A stretch of 64,000 bases of DNA from positions 124,001-188,000 of the forward strand of contig NZ_WNKT01000002.1 of NCBI RefSeq assembly GCF_009720725.1, written 5' to 3'. Position numbers and translations under genes: made by a program. Under the pieces are notes generated by a model that was not told the DNA's origin, ran no database searches, and was given only the letters and a program-made list of their open reading frames with translations. Origin of the DNA: Allochromatium palmeri. GTDB lineage: Bacteria; Pseudomonadota; Gammaproteobacteria; Chromatiales; Chromatiaceae. Every line of letters starts with the position of its first letter. Within the stretch, counting starts at the first letter, position 1. Shown piece by piece: positions 19,127 through 29,612 of this stretch.

Positions 19127-19200
19127 GGAGTCTCTCCCGATAGACCAGGCCCAGAGCGATCGCGCACGCCCGGCGCATGGTGAGGCTGTGGATGTAGTGA

Positions 19201-20025
19201 TCACAGTCGATTTTGCATGATCAGGAACCAGGGGCGGCGCGGAACCGGCTGCAAGCGTCCCTGGGCGTCGAGTTCGAGCTGGACCTTGGAGACGGAGTTG
19301 CGCACATTGCCGCCGATGACCTCCAGGGTCTGGCCCTGCTTGCCGGTCACCAGGTCGCAATGCGCTCTGACCCCGGTAAGCGCGCCGGCGCGTACATAGC
19401 CATCGACCAGGGCCACCCGTGATGGCGCGCGGTAGGCGCAGATCAAGTCGCCAGGCTCGGGGCTGTAGTCCTGGATGCGACGCGGCACGAAATAGCGTCC
19501 GGGCAGGCTCGCGGATTCGATCAGGTCGGCCAGATAGGTCCAGTGGGCGATCGAGGGTCGGAACTGGTACGCCGGGACGCCCGCGTTGAGCATGATCCAA
19601 CTGATGAAGGCGGCCGACCAGGGTTTCTGGCAGTCCATGCCGGTCAGTCTAGGTTCACCGACGGCGCGCCAATAGGCATTGACCCGACGACTCTGCTGCG
19701 GTCCATCATCCTCCCAGTCGCCGACGCGCGGAATGCTCTCCACCGATCCCTTGAAAACGACCTCCTGACGGCCGAAGTAGGTCCATTCCTGCTCGGCGCG
19801 GGTGATGATGGCGCGCTTGAGTGCCGGATTCGGTGTCGGCGGTGCGCCGATGGGACGCCCGATCCAGGTGCCCTCGCGCGCGCCCGGTTCGACCGACTCG
19901 GGCGGCACGGCGCAGGAGATCAGGGCCAGACTGACGATCAGCGCCGCCAGCGCGCCCGCGCGGCTGGCTCGGAGACAGGGTCCAGGTCGGGTCTTGCTAT
20001 CGAAACAGCGCATCGGAATCCTCAT
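19201..20025 (-). CDS. DUF2272 lipoprotein, NlpC/P60-like fold
   Basis: This 274-residue protein has a signal peptide and lipobox (LALISC) followed by a DUF2272 domain. The motif PWSAAFISWIMLNAG aligns with the catalytic segment of CHAP/NlpC-P60 peptidases but has serine where the nucleophilic cysteine usually sits; SIAHWTYL and GDLICAYR supply the other family positions. It may bind or cleave peptidoglycan peptides, or have lost activity. The start codon overlaps the stop of the upstream 585-residue secreted protein by one base, so the two are co-expressed. Confidence 0.75.
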   Translation of the reverse strand: MRIPMRCFDSKTRPGPCLRASRAGALAALIVSLALISCAVPPESVEPGAREGTWIGRPIGAPPTPNPALKRAIITRAEQEWTYFGRQEVVFKGSVESIPRVGDWEDDGPQQSRRVNAYWRAVGEPRLTGMDCQKPWSAAFISWIMLNAGVPAYQFRPSIAHWTYLADLIESASLPGRYFVPRRIQDYSPEPGDLICAYRAPSRVALVDGYVRAGALTGVRAHCDLVTGKQGQTLEVIGGNVRNSVSKVQLELDAQGRLQPVPRRPWFLIMQNRL

Positions 20026-21782
20026 CAGCGCGGTGGCCGGGTGGTCTCGCGGAACCAGGCACGGTATTGCTCCATCCGCGTCTGTTGATCGCCCGGAGCG
20101 CGACGTCGGCAGGTCTCAGCCTCGGCGCTGCCCGGTGTCGCACCCCAGCGGATCTCGACGCAATCGTTGGGATTGTAGCCGACCTCCAGGTTGGCGCGCC
20201 GTGCATAGAGTTCGCGCAGACTCAGACGCCAGGAACGGCCATCGCTGCGCGTATAGCTGATGGCGCGGTCGTCGAGCCGCTGTTCGTGCAGGCGCGCGAC
20301 CCGGTCAGCCGCACTTGCCGCGCTTTCTCCGTCGAGCGCATAGAGTTCGGGATGACGGCGGATGCGCTCGGGCAGTCCCGCGACCACCTTCAGGGCGATC
20401 AGCAGTCGCATGTCGCGCGAGGGGGTCGAATAGTCCTCCCAGGGACCGACGGTCTCGAAGATCGCCGGGCCGCTCGGCATGGGCACGACCGTGCCCGGAT
20501 GTTCGCGTATGTAACGCTCGCCGGTGTCGACCGAGGTTACGCGGGTCTCCAGTTGTTCCATCAGTGCTTCCAGGACCGACTCGTAGGCCGCGGCGGGATC
20601 GAGTCCGCGTGGATTGATAAGTCCGTCGACGCGCGCATGGAAGCTGTCTGGATCGAGACGGGCCTGCTCCAGCGAGAAGGCCGGGCGACCGGAGTACCCG
20701 TCCAGTTCGGCATTGGAGAGCAACCGCCAGCCGGATCCACTCGGCACCAGCGGCCGGAAGGCTTTGAAGCCTGGACCGGCGCTCGCGGTCCGGGCGAACA
20801 GGAAATTCCCCTCCCAATAGCGTTTGCGCGCCACCGAGTTGTCCGGCTGGGCATCGACGGCCAGCAGACGCCCGCTGGTGCGTCCGTCGCCCGGCAGCCA
20901 TTTGACCAGGAGCAGGATGTGACCATAGGGGTCGGCATAGAGCGTGCCGGGCCAGAGCGCCTCGCGACTGAGCGCAACCGGATAGACGTCCGTGGCCTCG
21001 GCGTTCAAGGCCGTGCGCGCGCTGCCCGAATGTACGGTATTGACCAGTCGGCGGGTGGCCTCGCGGAAGGCACTGAGCGGGGCGCGGGTGCCGACGAAGC
21101 GGGTGTCGATAATGGGCGCTTCACAGCGCGGCGGGCTGGTGCGGCTGCCACGGTTGCAGGCGCGATAGGCGATGGGCAGGCCGAGCTTCCAGGCGAAGTA
21201 GGTGCGCAGATAATAGGGCAGGTCAGCGCAATCCGGCTCGGAGCGCAGTGCGTTGTCCTCGTTGGCGCCGAGATAGTTGAACAGGAAGTTCTGCGCCGGA
21301 TCGCTCAGCACGGGCGTAAGCGACTCGAAGCTCAGTGACTGATCGGGCGGGGCATTGAACAGATGCTCGATCCAGGCCGCATAGAGCGCTTCGGCGGCCA
21401 GATCCCACTGACCACGGCCACGATCACTGGTGCCGCCGCCGACTGTGATCTCGGTACGCGCGATGATCTGGCCGTCGCGGCTCGCCTCGAAGCGATAGGT
21501 GCCGCGCTCGGGACGAAAGATGGTGCCATAGAGACTCCAGGGCGGTCCGCCAGTGGCGAGTGCGCGCAGCCGCTGTGTGCGACCCGCCGGATCCGTCACC
21601 ATCAGCACATCCAGCGCGCCATCGGTCGCTACGGCGAAGACCTCCAGCGGCTGGCCGGGCTGGGGAGTGAGCGGCGCGGTCCAGATACGCGCCCCGGAGC
21701 CAGGATCGGCCAGCGCCGGAGCGCAGACCAGAAGTCCGAGCAGAATCAAGCCGATGAGTGCCTCGCCGCCGTGTCGTCGCAT
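20025..21782 (-). CDS. Secreted protein with Cys-His-Asp arrangement, possible papain-fold enzyme
   Basis: About 585 residues with a signal peptide (EALIGLILLGLLVCAPALA). The N-terminal 100 residues look like an immunoglobulin-like beta domain. Further on, CADLPYYLRTYFAWKLG, then DPYGHILLLVKW, then LLAVDAQPDN give Cys, His and Asp in the order of the transglutaminase/papain superfamily. I do not recognise the family with certainty. The ATG at 21782 is preceded by aggtgatcgga; a longer frame to 21878 has no signal sequence at its start. It is the first gene of a two-gene operon with the DUF2272 lipoprotein. Confidence 0.65.
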   Translation of the reverse strand: MRRHGGEALIGLILLGLLVCAPALADPGSGARIWTAPLTPQPGQPLEVFAVATDGALDVLMVTDPAGRTQRLRALATGGPPWSLYGTIFRPERGTYRFEASRDGQIIARTEITVGGGTSDRGRGQWDLAAEALYAAWIEHLFNAPPDQSLSFESLTPVLSDPAQNFLFNYLGANEDNALRSEPDCADLPYYLRTYFAWKLGLPIAYRACNRGSRTSPPRCEAPIIDTRFVGTRAPLSAFREATRRLVNTVHSGSARTALNAEATDVYPVALSREALWPGTLYADPYGHILLLVKWLPGDGRTSGRLLAVDAQPDNSVARKRYWEGNFLFARTASAGPGFKAFRPLVPSGSGWRLLSNAELDGYSGRPAFSLEQARLDPDSFHARVDGLINPRGLDPAAAYESVLEALMEQLETRVTSVDTGERYIREHPGTVVPMPSGPAIFETVGPWEDYSTPSRDMRLLIALKVVAGLPERIRRHPELYALDGESAASAADRVARLHEQRLDDRAISYTRSDGRSWRLSLRELYARRANLEVGYNPNDCVEIRWGATPGSAEAETCRRRAPGDQQTRMEQYRAWFRETTRPPR

Positions 21783-21919
21783 TCCGATCACCTGGTCTGA
21801 AGCCGTGTCTGGCGTAATTCTATAGAATTCGCTCCCAACAGGGGGCCGGTTTTCGATAAGGTCGACGTGAGGCAACACTGGGTGACGCGGGTCACGACAT
21901 CGACGGATGGGTCTGAATC

Positions 21920-24256
21920 ATGATGACACGCTTTGCCGGCCTGTCCATGCGCGACAAGGTCATCGCCGTGGTGATGCTGGTCAGCACGCTGGTGCTCCTG
22001 ATCCTGGCGCTGCTGGTCGTGATCACCGATATCGTCGATCGACGCAGTGCCCTGGTCGAGCGCGTCGGTGCCCTGACACGCGTGGTCAGCCTCAACACCT
22101 CGGCGGCCCTGGCCTTCCAGGACGCACAGGGAGCCGAGGAGATTCTGGCCGCGCTGGGCAGCGAGCCGGAGGTCATCGGGATCGATATCCACGGCATCGA
22201 CGGAGTCTCCTTTGCCCGTTATCGCAGCCCGGATCCGCGCCACCGCGCACTGCAAGAACGCATCGAGATCAACGAGCAACGCGAGACGCAGGGTACGCGC
22301 CGGCCGCCCGGCGCTGAGCCGAGTGCGCACTTCCAGCCAGGGTATCTGGATGTGCAGATGGCGGTGCATGTCAACGGCAAGCCGCTCGGCTACATGGGGC
22401 TGCAATACGAAACGGCGAATCTGACACGACGGATCTGGCTCCAGGTCTGGTTGACGCTGGCGGTGTTCGTGGGCGCGCTGGGGCTGGCCTTTCTGCTCGC
22501 CACACGTCTGCATCGGTTGATTTCCGAGCCGATCGCCGAGGTGGCGACGGCCATGGAACGCATCACGCGCACCGAGGACTATGGGGTGCGTCTGGAAGCA
22601 CGCGGGCGTGATGAGCTGGCCACGCTGACACGCGCCTTTGATGCCATGCTGGAGCGCATCGAGCAGCGCGATGCCGAGTTGCGTGAGGCGCGTGATGCCG
22701 CCGAGTACGCCAATCAGGCCAAGTCACACTTCCTGGCCAACATGAGTCACGAGATCCGCACGCCGATGAACGGCGTCATCGGTATGACTGAGCTGCTCCA
22801 GGAAAGCGACCTGAACGCCGCTCAGCGCGATTGCACACGCATCATCCAGGACTCGGCGGCGGCCTTGATGCGAATCATCAACGACATCCTGGATCTGTCG
22901 CGCATCGAGGCCGGGCGGCTCGAACTGGAGCAGCTCGACTTCGATCCGCGCGAGGTCTTCGAACTGGCCCTGAAGCCGCTGCGCGAACTCGCCCAGCGCA
23001 AGGGGCTGGCGTTCGCGGTCGCGATGGATCCCGACCTGCCGGCCCGGTTGCGCGGCGATCCGGGCCGGCTGCGTCAAATTCTGACCAATCTGGTCTCCAA
23101 TGCCATCAAGTTCACCGAGCATGGACAGGTGTCCGTGAATCTGGACTGTCTGGAGTGCACCAGTGCCGCCTGTCGTTTCGCAATCCAGGTGCGCGACACC
23201 GGGCTGGGTCTGACGACCGAGGCGCAGGCGCGGCTCTTCGAACGCTTCACACAGGCCGATGTCTCGACGGCACGCTGTCATGGCGGCACCGGACTGGGTC
23301 TGGCCATCTCGCGTCAACTGGCCGAGCTGATGGACGGACGCATCACGGTCGAGAGCGAACCTGGGCACGGCTCGGTGTTCCGGATCGAGCTGGCGCTTGA
23401 GTGTGGCGCTTCGCCGCCGGCGGATGTCGAGCGGGGTCTCGCTGGTCTTCAGGTGCTGCTGCTGGCGGGCGATCCGGTACTCGGCGCGCGCCTGGAAGCC
23501 CGTCTGGCCGAGGCCGGAGTTGTGTGCGAACATCGCACACGTCTGACCGAGGCACTCGAATCGGCGCTCACCCGTGGTGCACGGGGCCAGGGGTTCGATT
23601 TCCTGCTCCTCGAACAGACTCAGCTTCCAGAGCCGGCGAGTCCGGCCGGGCGTCTCCTGAGCGAACTGATCGCACGCGCGACGGGCGCGCTGCGACTGGG
23701 GGGCGACGAGGATTCAGTCGCGCCCGCCGGCTCGCCCTGGGGTCACTTGCCGGCCGTTCGCTGGCCACCGACACGCGCCGACCTGCTCGCCGGACTGGGT
23801 GCTATCATCGGAGTCCAGGGCGCGAACGGGATCGAAGATACGGCGGATTGTGTGCGACCTCTGGGTTTGCGGGTGCTGGTGGCCGAGGACAACCCGACCA
23901 ATCAGCGCGTGATCGCCAGCATGCTGACGACGCTCGCCTGCGAGGTGGAACTCCACCCCAATGGCCAGAGTCTCCTGGAGTCGTTCGCACGCCGTCCTCC
24001 CGATCTGGTGCTGATGGACTGTCAGATGCCCGTCATGGACGGTTATGAGGCCACCCGGCGCCTGCGTGCGCTGGAACCATCACTTGGAAGGCGGGTGCCG
24101 ATCATCGCTGTGACCGCACATGCGATGGCCGGTGATCGCGAGCGGGTCATCGCGGCTGGCATGGACGATCATCTCTCCAAGCCATTCACGCTCGCCGCCC
24201 TGGCCAAGCTCTTGAGTCGCTGGAAGACAGAAAGGATTTTTGGATCACCGGAATGA
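21920..24256 (+). CDS. Hybrid sensor histidine kinase
   Basis: This 778-residue inner-membrane kinase has TM1 at about 15-37, a periplasmic domain of roughly 135 residues (CHASE-like), TM2 at about 173-195, a HAMP domain and a HisKA domain with phospho-acceptor His277 in [12 protein letters not shown] complete HATPase follows (N box SNAIKFT, G1 RDTGLGL, G2 GTGLGLAIS), then a degenerate receiver-like segment and a C-terminal receiver with phospho-acceptor Asp700 in [11 protein letters not shown]. The gene overlaps the next one by 4 bp (ATGA), so the kinase and the GGDEF-EAL protein are made together and likely act in one pathway. The input signal is unknown. Confidence 0.92.
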   Translation: MMTRFAGLSMRDKVIAVVMLVSTLVLLILALLVVITDIVDRRSALVERVGALTRVVSLNTSAALAFQDAQGAEEILAALGSEPEVIGIDIHGIDGVSFARYRSPDPRHRALQERIEINEQRETQGTRRPPGAEPSAHFQPGYLDVQMAVHVNGKPLGYMGLQYETANLTRRIWLQVWLTLAVFVGALGLAFLLATRLHRLISEPIAEVATAMERITRTEDYGVRLEARGRDELATLTRAFDAMLERIEQRDAELREARDAAEYANQAKSHFLANMSHEIRTPMNGVIGMTELLQESDLNAAQRDCTRIIQDSAAALMRIINDILDLSRIEAGRLELEQLDFDPREVFELALKPLRELAQRKGLAFAVAMDPDLPARLRGDPGRLRQILTNLVSNAIKFTEHGQVSVNLDCLECTSAACRFAIQVRDTGLGLTTEAQARLFERFTQADVSTARCHGGTGLGLAISRQLAELMDGRITVESEPGHGSVFRIELALECGASPPADVERGLAGLQVLLLAGDPVLGARLEARLAEAGVVCEHRTRLTEALESALTRGARGQGFDFLLLEQTQLPEPASPAGRLLSELIARATGALRLGGDEDSVAPAGSPWGHLPAVRWPPTRADLLAGLGAIIGVQGANGIEDTADCVRPLGLRVLVAEDNPTNQRVIASMLTTLACEVELHPNGQSLLESFARRPPDLVLMDCQMPVMDGYEATRRLRALEPSLGRRVPIIAVTAHAMAGDRERVIAAGMDDHLSKPFTLAALAKLLSRWKTERIFGSPE

Positions 24257-27200
24257 ACAGCTCTACATCACACACCCTCGCGGCCGGATCCTCGCCCCTG
24301 GCGGATCTGAGTCATGCACTTCATACACAGCTCAATGGCGTGCTCGGCATGAGCGAACTGCTGCTGGGCACACGCCTCGACGCTGAGCAGCGCGGCTATG
24401 CCGAGACACTGAATCACGCCGGCCAGCGCTTGCAGGGCGTTATCCGCGATGTGCTGGATCTCGCGCGCCTGGAGACCGGCCAGATTCAACTCGCCAGTCG
24501 CGAGTTCGACCTCATGGGCACGATCGACGCGGTCCTCGACAGCGTCGCCGACCGCGCCGAGCATGCAGGGCTGGAACTGGCCGCCGATCTGGCACCGAAT
24601 CTGCCGTATCGCGTGCTCGGCGATCGAGGACGCTTCGAGCGCTTCCTGAGCCATCTGATCGCGGATCTGATCGATCTGACCGCCTCGGGTGAACTGGTGG
24701 TGCGCGTAGCCTGGACCCCGGAGTCGACGCCATCCTGTCTGCGTGTCGAGATCCGCGCCAGCCAGATGGGCGCTTTCCAGTTTCCGCCGGGCGTCGATGG
24801 CGCCTGGACGGGCTGTGCCGTCGGCGCGGGTCTGGGGCTGATTGTCGCGCGCGCCTGGGTCGAGCATCTGGGCGGGCGCCTGGTGTCGGAGCCGGAGTCG
24901 CCGGATGGCGTGCTCGTCCGCATCGAGGTGCCACTGACGGCGGTCGCCCACAAGCCGCTCGGGTCGCATCCGCATGCGGCGCTGGCCGGACGCCGGGCAC
25001 TCCTGGTCGCCCCGGATGGACTGGTCGCCGAGGTGTGCAAGACGCGCTTGAGCGAGCTGGGCTTGACGGCAACGCACACGACCGAACCCGAGGCGGCGCG
25101 CCTGACCGTGCGCGCGGCGGCCGACGCGCAGGCGCCCTTGTCCGTCCTGCTCGTCGATGCGCGGGTCAAGGGGCTGGAACACCTGCTCTCGGAGCAGTCG
25201 CTTCAGGCTGAGCCGGCGTTGGCGTTGCTCAAACGGCTGCTGATGGTTCCACGACGCATCGGATGGCGTGACGATCAGGCCGCCGCGCTCGCGGTCACGG
25301 CTGAATTGACCAAGCCCGTCACCCAGCACGCGTTGCTGGCGGCCTTGACGGGCGCCGGCCATGATGCGATCTCCATCGCCTCCTGGCCCGAGGAACGCCC
25401 GCCAGCCGCGTTGTCCCAGTCCGGCGGGTTCGGGCTGCGGGTGCTGGTCGCCGACGACAATGCCATCAATCAGGACACGGTCGCGGCCATGCTCGCCTCG
25501 CTCGGCTGTCAGTCGCGTCTGGTGTTCGATGGTCAGTCCGCGATCGAAGCCCTGAGCGAGGAACGCTTCGATCTGGTGCTCATGGACTGCAAGATGCCGC
25601 TCATGGACGGTTACGAGGCCGCCCGGCGTATCCGGCTCCAGGAAGGCGACAGGCGCGCGCGTCTGCCCATCATCGCCCTGACCGCGCATGCCATGGAGGG
25701 CGATCAGGCGCGCTGTCAGGCCGCCGGCATGGACGACTATCTGACCAAGCCGCTGTCACGGCGCGCCTTGCGCGCGATGCTCGAACGCTGGTCGGCGAAG
25801 CGCACCGCGCACTGGCCAAGCGCGCCTGAGCCAGTGGCTGAAACAGTGCGCCCGCTGTCGACCGGGATCGGTGCCGTCAGCGAGTGGCCGATCCTCGATC
25901 CGGGGCCGCTAGCGTCCGTCCGCGCGCTCGATCCGGACTCCAGTGCCGGGGAGGCACTGGTGGCGCGTTTGATCGATGGTTTTCTCGACGCCGAGCCGGC
26001 CCTGAGTGCGGCGGTGCGCGTGGCGCTGGAATCGTGCCAGTCCGCCGCTCTGAGTGAGGCGGCGCGCGCCCTGAGCGCAAGCGCCGCGACGCTGGGGGCT
26101 GTGCGTCTCGCGCAATTATGCGAAGGTCTGGCACAGATCCCCGAGTCGGCGCTGACGCCCCGGATGAGCCGCGAGGCCATCGCCGCTCTGGAGTCGGTCC
26201 TGACTCAGAGTCGCGCGGCCGTTGAGTCGCTGGCAACCGGAGGATCGGATGCCGCGATCAACCCATCCAGACAGCCGCCGGAGTCCGTCCAGGCAGCGAG
26301 CGCGGACGACCTGCGACCCCAGGTTCTGATAATCGACGCCGATCCGGCGCTCGAATCCAACGCGCGCTCGATGCTCGATGGATGCGACCTGCATCTGGTC
26401 TTTGCCCAGGATGATCGCCGTGCGCTGGAGTCGATCGCGCGCGAGCGTCCGGATCTGATCGTGCTCGATCTCATGGCACCGGGGTTGAACGGCTATGCGC
26501 TCTGCCATCAGTTGCGTCACAGCCCCGGACTGGAGCTGACGCCCATCCTGGCCGTGACCGGCGGTGAGGATCTGAACGTCATCGAGCGCGCCTATCAGGC
26601 CGGGGCCACGGATTTTCAGGTCAAGCCGCTCAACTGGCTGTTGCTGATGCACCGTATCCGCTATCTGTTGCGCGGCCAGTCCACGCTGGCGGCCCTGCAT
26701 CAGAGCGAGGCCAGTCAGAGCGCCCTGATCGCGGCCATTCCGGATGCCCTGTTGCGGCTCGACAGTCAGGGACGGGTGTTGCAGTTCAAAGCGGGCTGGC
26801 TGCCGGGGCAGGCCCGGTCGCGGCCCGAGTCGAGCGTATCGCTGCTCTCGGATCTGCTGCCCGAGTCGGCCTGCGCGGTCATCCGGCGCGAGCTTGGCGC
26901 GACTCTGGTCGAGCACGGCGTGCGCGAGTTAGAGATCGAGGTGACCGACGAGCATGGCGAGGTGCGCGTCTTCGAGGCACGGCTGATCGCGATCGACGCC
27001 GAGCAGGTCATCCTGCTGTTGCGCGACATGACCGAGCGCCAGCGCCGCCAGCGCGTCATCCAGCAACTGGCCTATCAGGACAGTCTCACCGGGCTGGCCA
27101 ACCGGCGCCGCTTCAACCTGGATCTGGCGCAAGCCCTGTCGCGCGTGCGCCGGCGCGATGACCGGCTGGCGCTGCTGTGCCTGGATCTGGATCGCTTCAA

Positions 27201-28413
27201 GCGCGTCAACGACTCGCTGGGACATGGCATCGGCGATGAACTGCTGCGCACGGCCGCGCAGCGGTTGCAGGATACCGTCGATGAGGCCGGCGTCATGTTC
27301 AAGGCGGAGGGCATCGGCTTCGCCAGCACCATCGCCCGGCTCGGCGGCGACGAGCTGGCCGTGATCTTCAAGGGACGCGATGCCGAGCGCATCGCCATGC
27401 GGGTCGCCGACGGCATCCTGGGCAAATTTCGCGAACCCTTCCAGCTCGGCGGGCATTCGCTCGTCTGCACCGCATCCATCGGCATTGCTCTGAGTCCCGA
27501 CGACGGCGAGACCCCCGAGATCCTGCTCAAGCACGCCGACACCGCGCTCTATGCCGCCAAACTCAAGGGGCGCGACACCTACCGATTCTTCACGGCCGCC
27601 ATGGGCGAGCGGGCTAGGCGCCGGCTGGACACCGAGGCGCGTCTGCGCCGCGCGCTCGATCAGGATGAATTCCGGCTCCACTATCAGCCGATTCTCGACA
27701 CGCGCACGCGCGCGCCCATCGCCCTGGAGGCGCTGCTGCGCTGGGAGGACCGCGATCAGGGTCTGCTGGCGCCTGAACACTTTCTCCAGGTCGCCGATGA
27801 ATCCGGGCTCATCCTGCCCATCGGCGTCTGGGTGATTTCGGAGGTCGGGCGTCAACTCGCCCACTGGTCGCACCAGGGCTGTCTCCAGTCAGTCGCGATC
27901 AATCTCTCGAACGCCCAGTTTGGTGATCGCGGTCTGATCGAGCGGCTGTTCCGGCTCGCCCGTGCCTGTCCGCCCGGTACCATCGAGCTGGAGGTCACCG
28001 AGAGCCTGCTGCTGGCACGCGATGCGCGTCTGCTCGACACCCTGGCCCGTCTGCGCAAACAGGGAATGCGGGTGGCCATCGACGATTTCGGGACCGGCTA
28101 TTCCTCGCTGGCGCTCCTGAAACATCTGCCGATCGACACGCTTAAGATCGACCGCAGCTTTGTGCGTGAAATCGGCCGCGAACCCACCACCGAACTCCTG
28201 ATCCGCACCATCGTCGACATGGGGCACGGACTGGGTCTGCGACTGGTTGCCGAGGGTGTGGAGACGGAGGAACAGCTCGCGTTCCTGGTGCGCGAAGGCT
28301 GTCATGCGGTGCAGGGGTTTCTATTTCAGCACCCCATTCCGGCCGCCGAGTTCGTCTCGGATGGCTTTTTAGCCATCACGCAGCACGACACGCTTGGTCA
28401 GGACAGTCGCTGA
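24253..28413 (+). CDS. Multidomain GGDEF-EAL protein with degenerate kinase, receivers and Hpt-like domain
   Basis: This 1386-residue soluble protein begins with a HisKA-like helix pair that keeps His21 (SHALHTQLN) but lacks the usual Glu and Pro next to it. The HATPase-like part has lost the N-box asparagine and the G1 aspartate while keeping GAGLGL. Next come a degenerate receiver, an intact receiver ([13 protein letters not shown]), an Hpt-like four-helix domain with Arg in place of His, and another receiver ([13 protein letters not shown]). A PAS-like segment leads to GGDEF (RLGGDEL near residue 1031) and EAL (EALLRW near 1158, [21 protein letters not shown]). The EAL part looks catalytically complete for c-di-GMP hydrolysis; the GGDEL variant may or may not make c-di-GMP. 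Translationally coupled to the upstream kinase. Confidence 0.9.
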   Translation: MNSSTSHTLAAGSSPLADLSHALHTQLNGVLGMSELLLGTRLDAEQRGYAETLNHAGQRLQGVIRDVLDLARLETGQIQLASREFDLMGTIDAVLDSVADRAEHAGLELAADLAPNLPYRVLGDRGRFERFLSHLIADLIDLTASGELVVRVAWTPESTPSCLRVEIRASQMGAFQFPPGVDGAWTGCAVGAGLGLIVARAWVEHLGGRLVSEPESPDGVLVRIEVPLTAVAHKPLGSHPHAALAGRRALLVAPDGLVAEVCKTRLSELGLTATHTTEPEAARLTVRAAADAQAPLSVLLVDARVKGLEHLLSEQSLQAEPALALLKRLLMVPRRIGWRDDQAAALAVTAELTKPVTQHALLAALTGAGHDAISIASWPEERPPAALSQSGGFGLRVLVADDNAINQDTVAAMLASLGCQSRLVFDGQSAIEALSEERFDLVLMDCKMPLMDGYEAARRIRLQEGDRRARLPIIALTAHAMEGDQARCQAAGMDDYLTKPLSRRALRAMLERWSAKRTAHWPSAPEPVAETVRPLSTGIGAVSEWPILDPGPLASVRALDPDSSAGEALVARLIDGFLDAEPALSAAVRVALESCQSAALSEAARALSASAATLGAVRLAQLCEGLAQIPESALTPRMSREAIAALESVLTQSRAAVESLATGGSDAAINPSRQPPESVQAASADDLRPQVLIIDADPALESNARSMLDGCDLHLVFAQDDRRALESIARERPDLIVLDLMAPGLNGYALCHQLRHSPGLELTPILAVTGGEDLNVIERAYQAGATDFQVKPLNWLLLMHRIRYLLRGQSTLAALHQSEASQSALIAAIPDALLRLDSQGRVLQFKAGWLPGQARSRPESSVSLLSDLLPESACAVIRRELGATLVEHGVRELEIEVTDEHGEVRVFEARLIAIDAEQVILLLRDMTERQRRQRVIQQLAYQDSLTGLANRRRFNLDLAQALSRVRRRDDRLALLCLDLDRFKRVNDSLGHGIGDELLRTAAQRLQDTVDEAGVMFKAEGIGFASTIARLGGDELAVIFKGRDAERIAMRVADGILGKFREPFQLGGHSLVCTASIGIALSPDDGETPEILLKHADTALYAAKLKGRDTYRFFTAAMGERARRRLDTEARLRRALDQDEFRLHYQPILDTRTRAPIALEALLRWEDRDQGLLAPEHFLQVADESGLILPIGVWVISEVGRQLAHWSHQGCLQSVAINLSNAQFGDRGLIERLFRLARACPPGTIELEVTESLLLARDARLLDTLARLRKQGMRVAIDDFGTGYSSLALLKHLPIDTLKIDRSFVREIGREPTTELLIRTIVDMGHGLGLRLVAEGVETEEQLAFLVREGCHAVQGFLFQHPIPAAEFVSDGFLAITQHDTLGQDSR

Positions 28414-28414
28414 C

Positions 28415-29608
28415 TCAAGGCGCTGGAGTTCTTGATTCGCGCTCCAGCGGTGCCCGATCCAGACTGGCGGCAACCACCAGGTCGCCCCAGACGTTGATGG
28501 CCGTAATGGGATAGTCGAAGAAGCGGTCGACGACCAGATAGAGCGCCAGATAGGTCTGGGGCAGTCCCAGCAGATCCAGCATGAAGGCCATCATGCCGAT
28601 GCCGCCGCCCGGAATCCCGGCTGTCCCTGCCGAGGAGGCCATGGTCAGCAGCACGATGAACAGCGCCTGCCAGAGCGTCAGATCCACCCCGGCCAACTGC
28701 GACATGAAGATCAGCAGGATCGACTGATAGAGCGCCGAGCCGTCCATGTTGAGCGTGGCGCCCAGCGGCAATGTGAGGCTGGTGATGCGCTCGGGGACGC
28801 CGAAGCGCTCCAGCGTCCGTTTCGAGACCGGATAGGTTGCCGAGCTGGAGGCGGTTGAGAGTGCCGTCAGCAGCGGCTCGCGGCAGGCGAGCGCCAGGCG
28901 CCAGGGCGCGCGGCCGCTGAGCAGACGGTAGAGCAGGGGCAGGGCGAGCAGGGCATGGAGTCCGGCGGCCAGGGCCACCGCCCAGACGAAGGCGTGCAGT
29001 CGCAGGATCTCGGCCCAGTCCATCCCCGCGAGGCTGGTATAGACCAGGGCCGCGATTCCGATCGGAGCCAGGGTCAGGATGCCGGCGAGCAGTTGCATCA
29101 GGAGCGCGTCGAGCGCCCGCGCGCCGCCGAGCAATGTGTCGCGCTGAGCGGCCTGCAACCGGCGCGAAGCGAGCGCCGCCAGCACCGCCACGACGACGAT
29201 ATGCAGGATGTTGCCTTCGGCCAGCGAGGCGAAGAGGTTGGTCGGGATCAAATTGGCGATCAGACGCTCCAGGCTGAAGGCCGCGCCATCCGGCATCACG
29301 GGTTCCAGATCGAGCAGACCGACCGGCACGCCCTGCGAGAACGTCAGCCCGATCAGGGTGCCGAGCGCGGCGGCGATACATGACGTCATCAGGTAATAGA
29401 GCAGGGCGCGTCCGCCGATATGCCGCAGATCCCGGCCGCCGGCCAGCGAGGCATAGATGGAGACCAGGATCAGCGGCAGGATCAGCAGCTTGAGCAGCGA
29501 CAGGAAGACCTGCCCGATCCAGGCCACCGTGGACGCGCCCTGGGGCACCAGAAGCGCCAGCGCGATACCGAGGATCAGACCGGCGGGGATGGAATAGAGC
29601 CGGCGCAT
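28415..29608 (-). CDS. Dicarboxylate/amino acid:cation symporter (DAACS family)
   Basis: This 397-residue inner-membrane transporter has eight or so TM segments and the two re-entrant hairpins of the family. Signatures are the serine-rich SSSATYP (usually SSSAATLP), NMDGSALYQ (the sodium and substrate motif NMDGT) and AGIPGGG. The Thr-to-Ser change in NMDGS is conservative. It would import glutamate, aspartate or C4-dicarboxylates with Na+ or H+. It is followed by the end of the GGDEF-EAL gene in convergent orientation and preceded by 4 bp by a MurE-like ligase on the same strand, so the two share a transcript. Confidence 0.92.
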   Translation of the reverse strand: MRRLYSIPAGLILGIALALLVPQGASTVAWIGQVFLSLLKLLILPLILVSIYASLAGGRDLRHIGGRALLYYLMTSCIAAALGTLIGLTFSQGVPVGLLDLEPVMPDGAAFSLERLIANLIPTNLFASLAEGNILHIVVVAVLAALASRRLQAAQRDTLLGGARALDALLMQLLAGILTLAPIGIAALVYTSLAGMDWAEILRLHAFVWAVALAAGLHALLALPLLYRLLSGRAPWRLALACREPLLTALSTASSSATYPVSKRTLERFGVPERITSLTLPLGATLNMDGSALYQSILLIFMSQLAGVDLTLWQALFIVLLTMASSAGTAGIPGGGIGMMAFMLDLLGLPQTYLALYLVVDRFFDYPITAINVWGDLVVAASLDRAPLERESRTPAP

Positions 29609-29612
29609 GGGG

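Noticed and set aside
18560-19600. A long 346-residue version of the lipoprotein gene
   Set aside because: The extra N-terminal half is arginine/proline-rich and overlaps the DUF2272 gene in another frame. The internal ATG at 19126 has a ribosome site and signal peptide.
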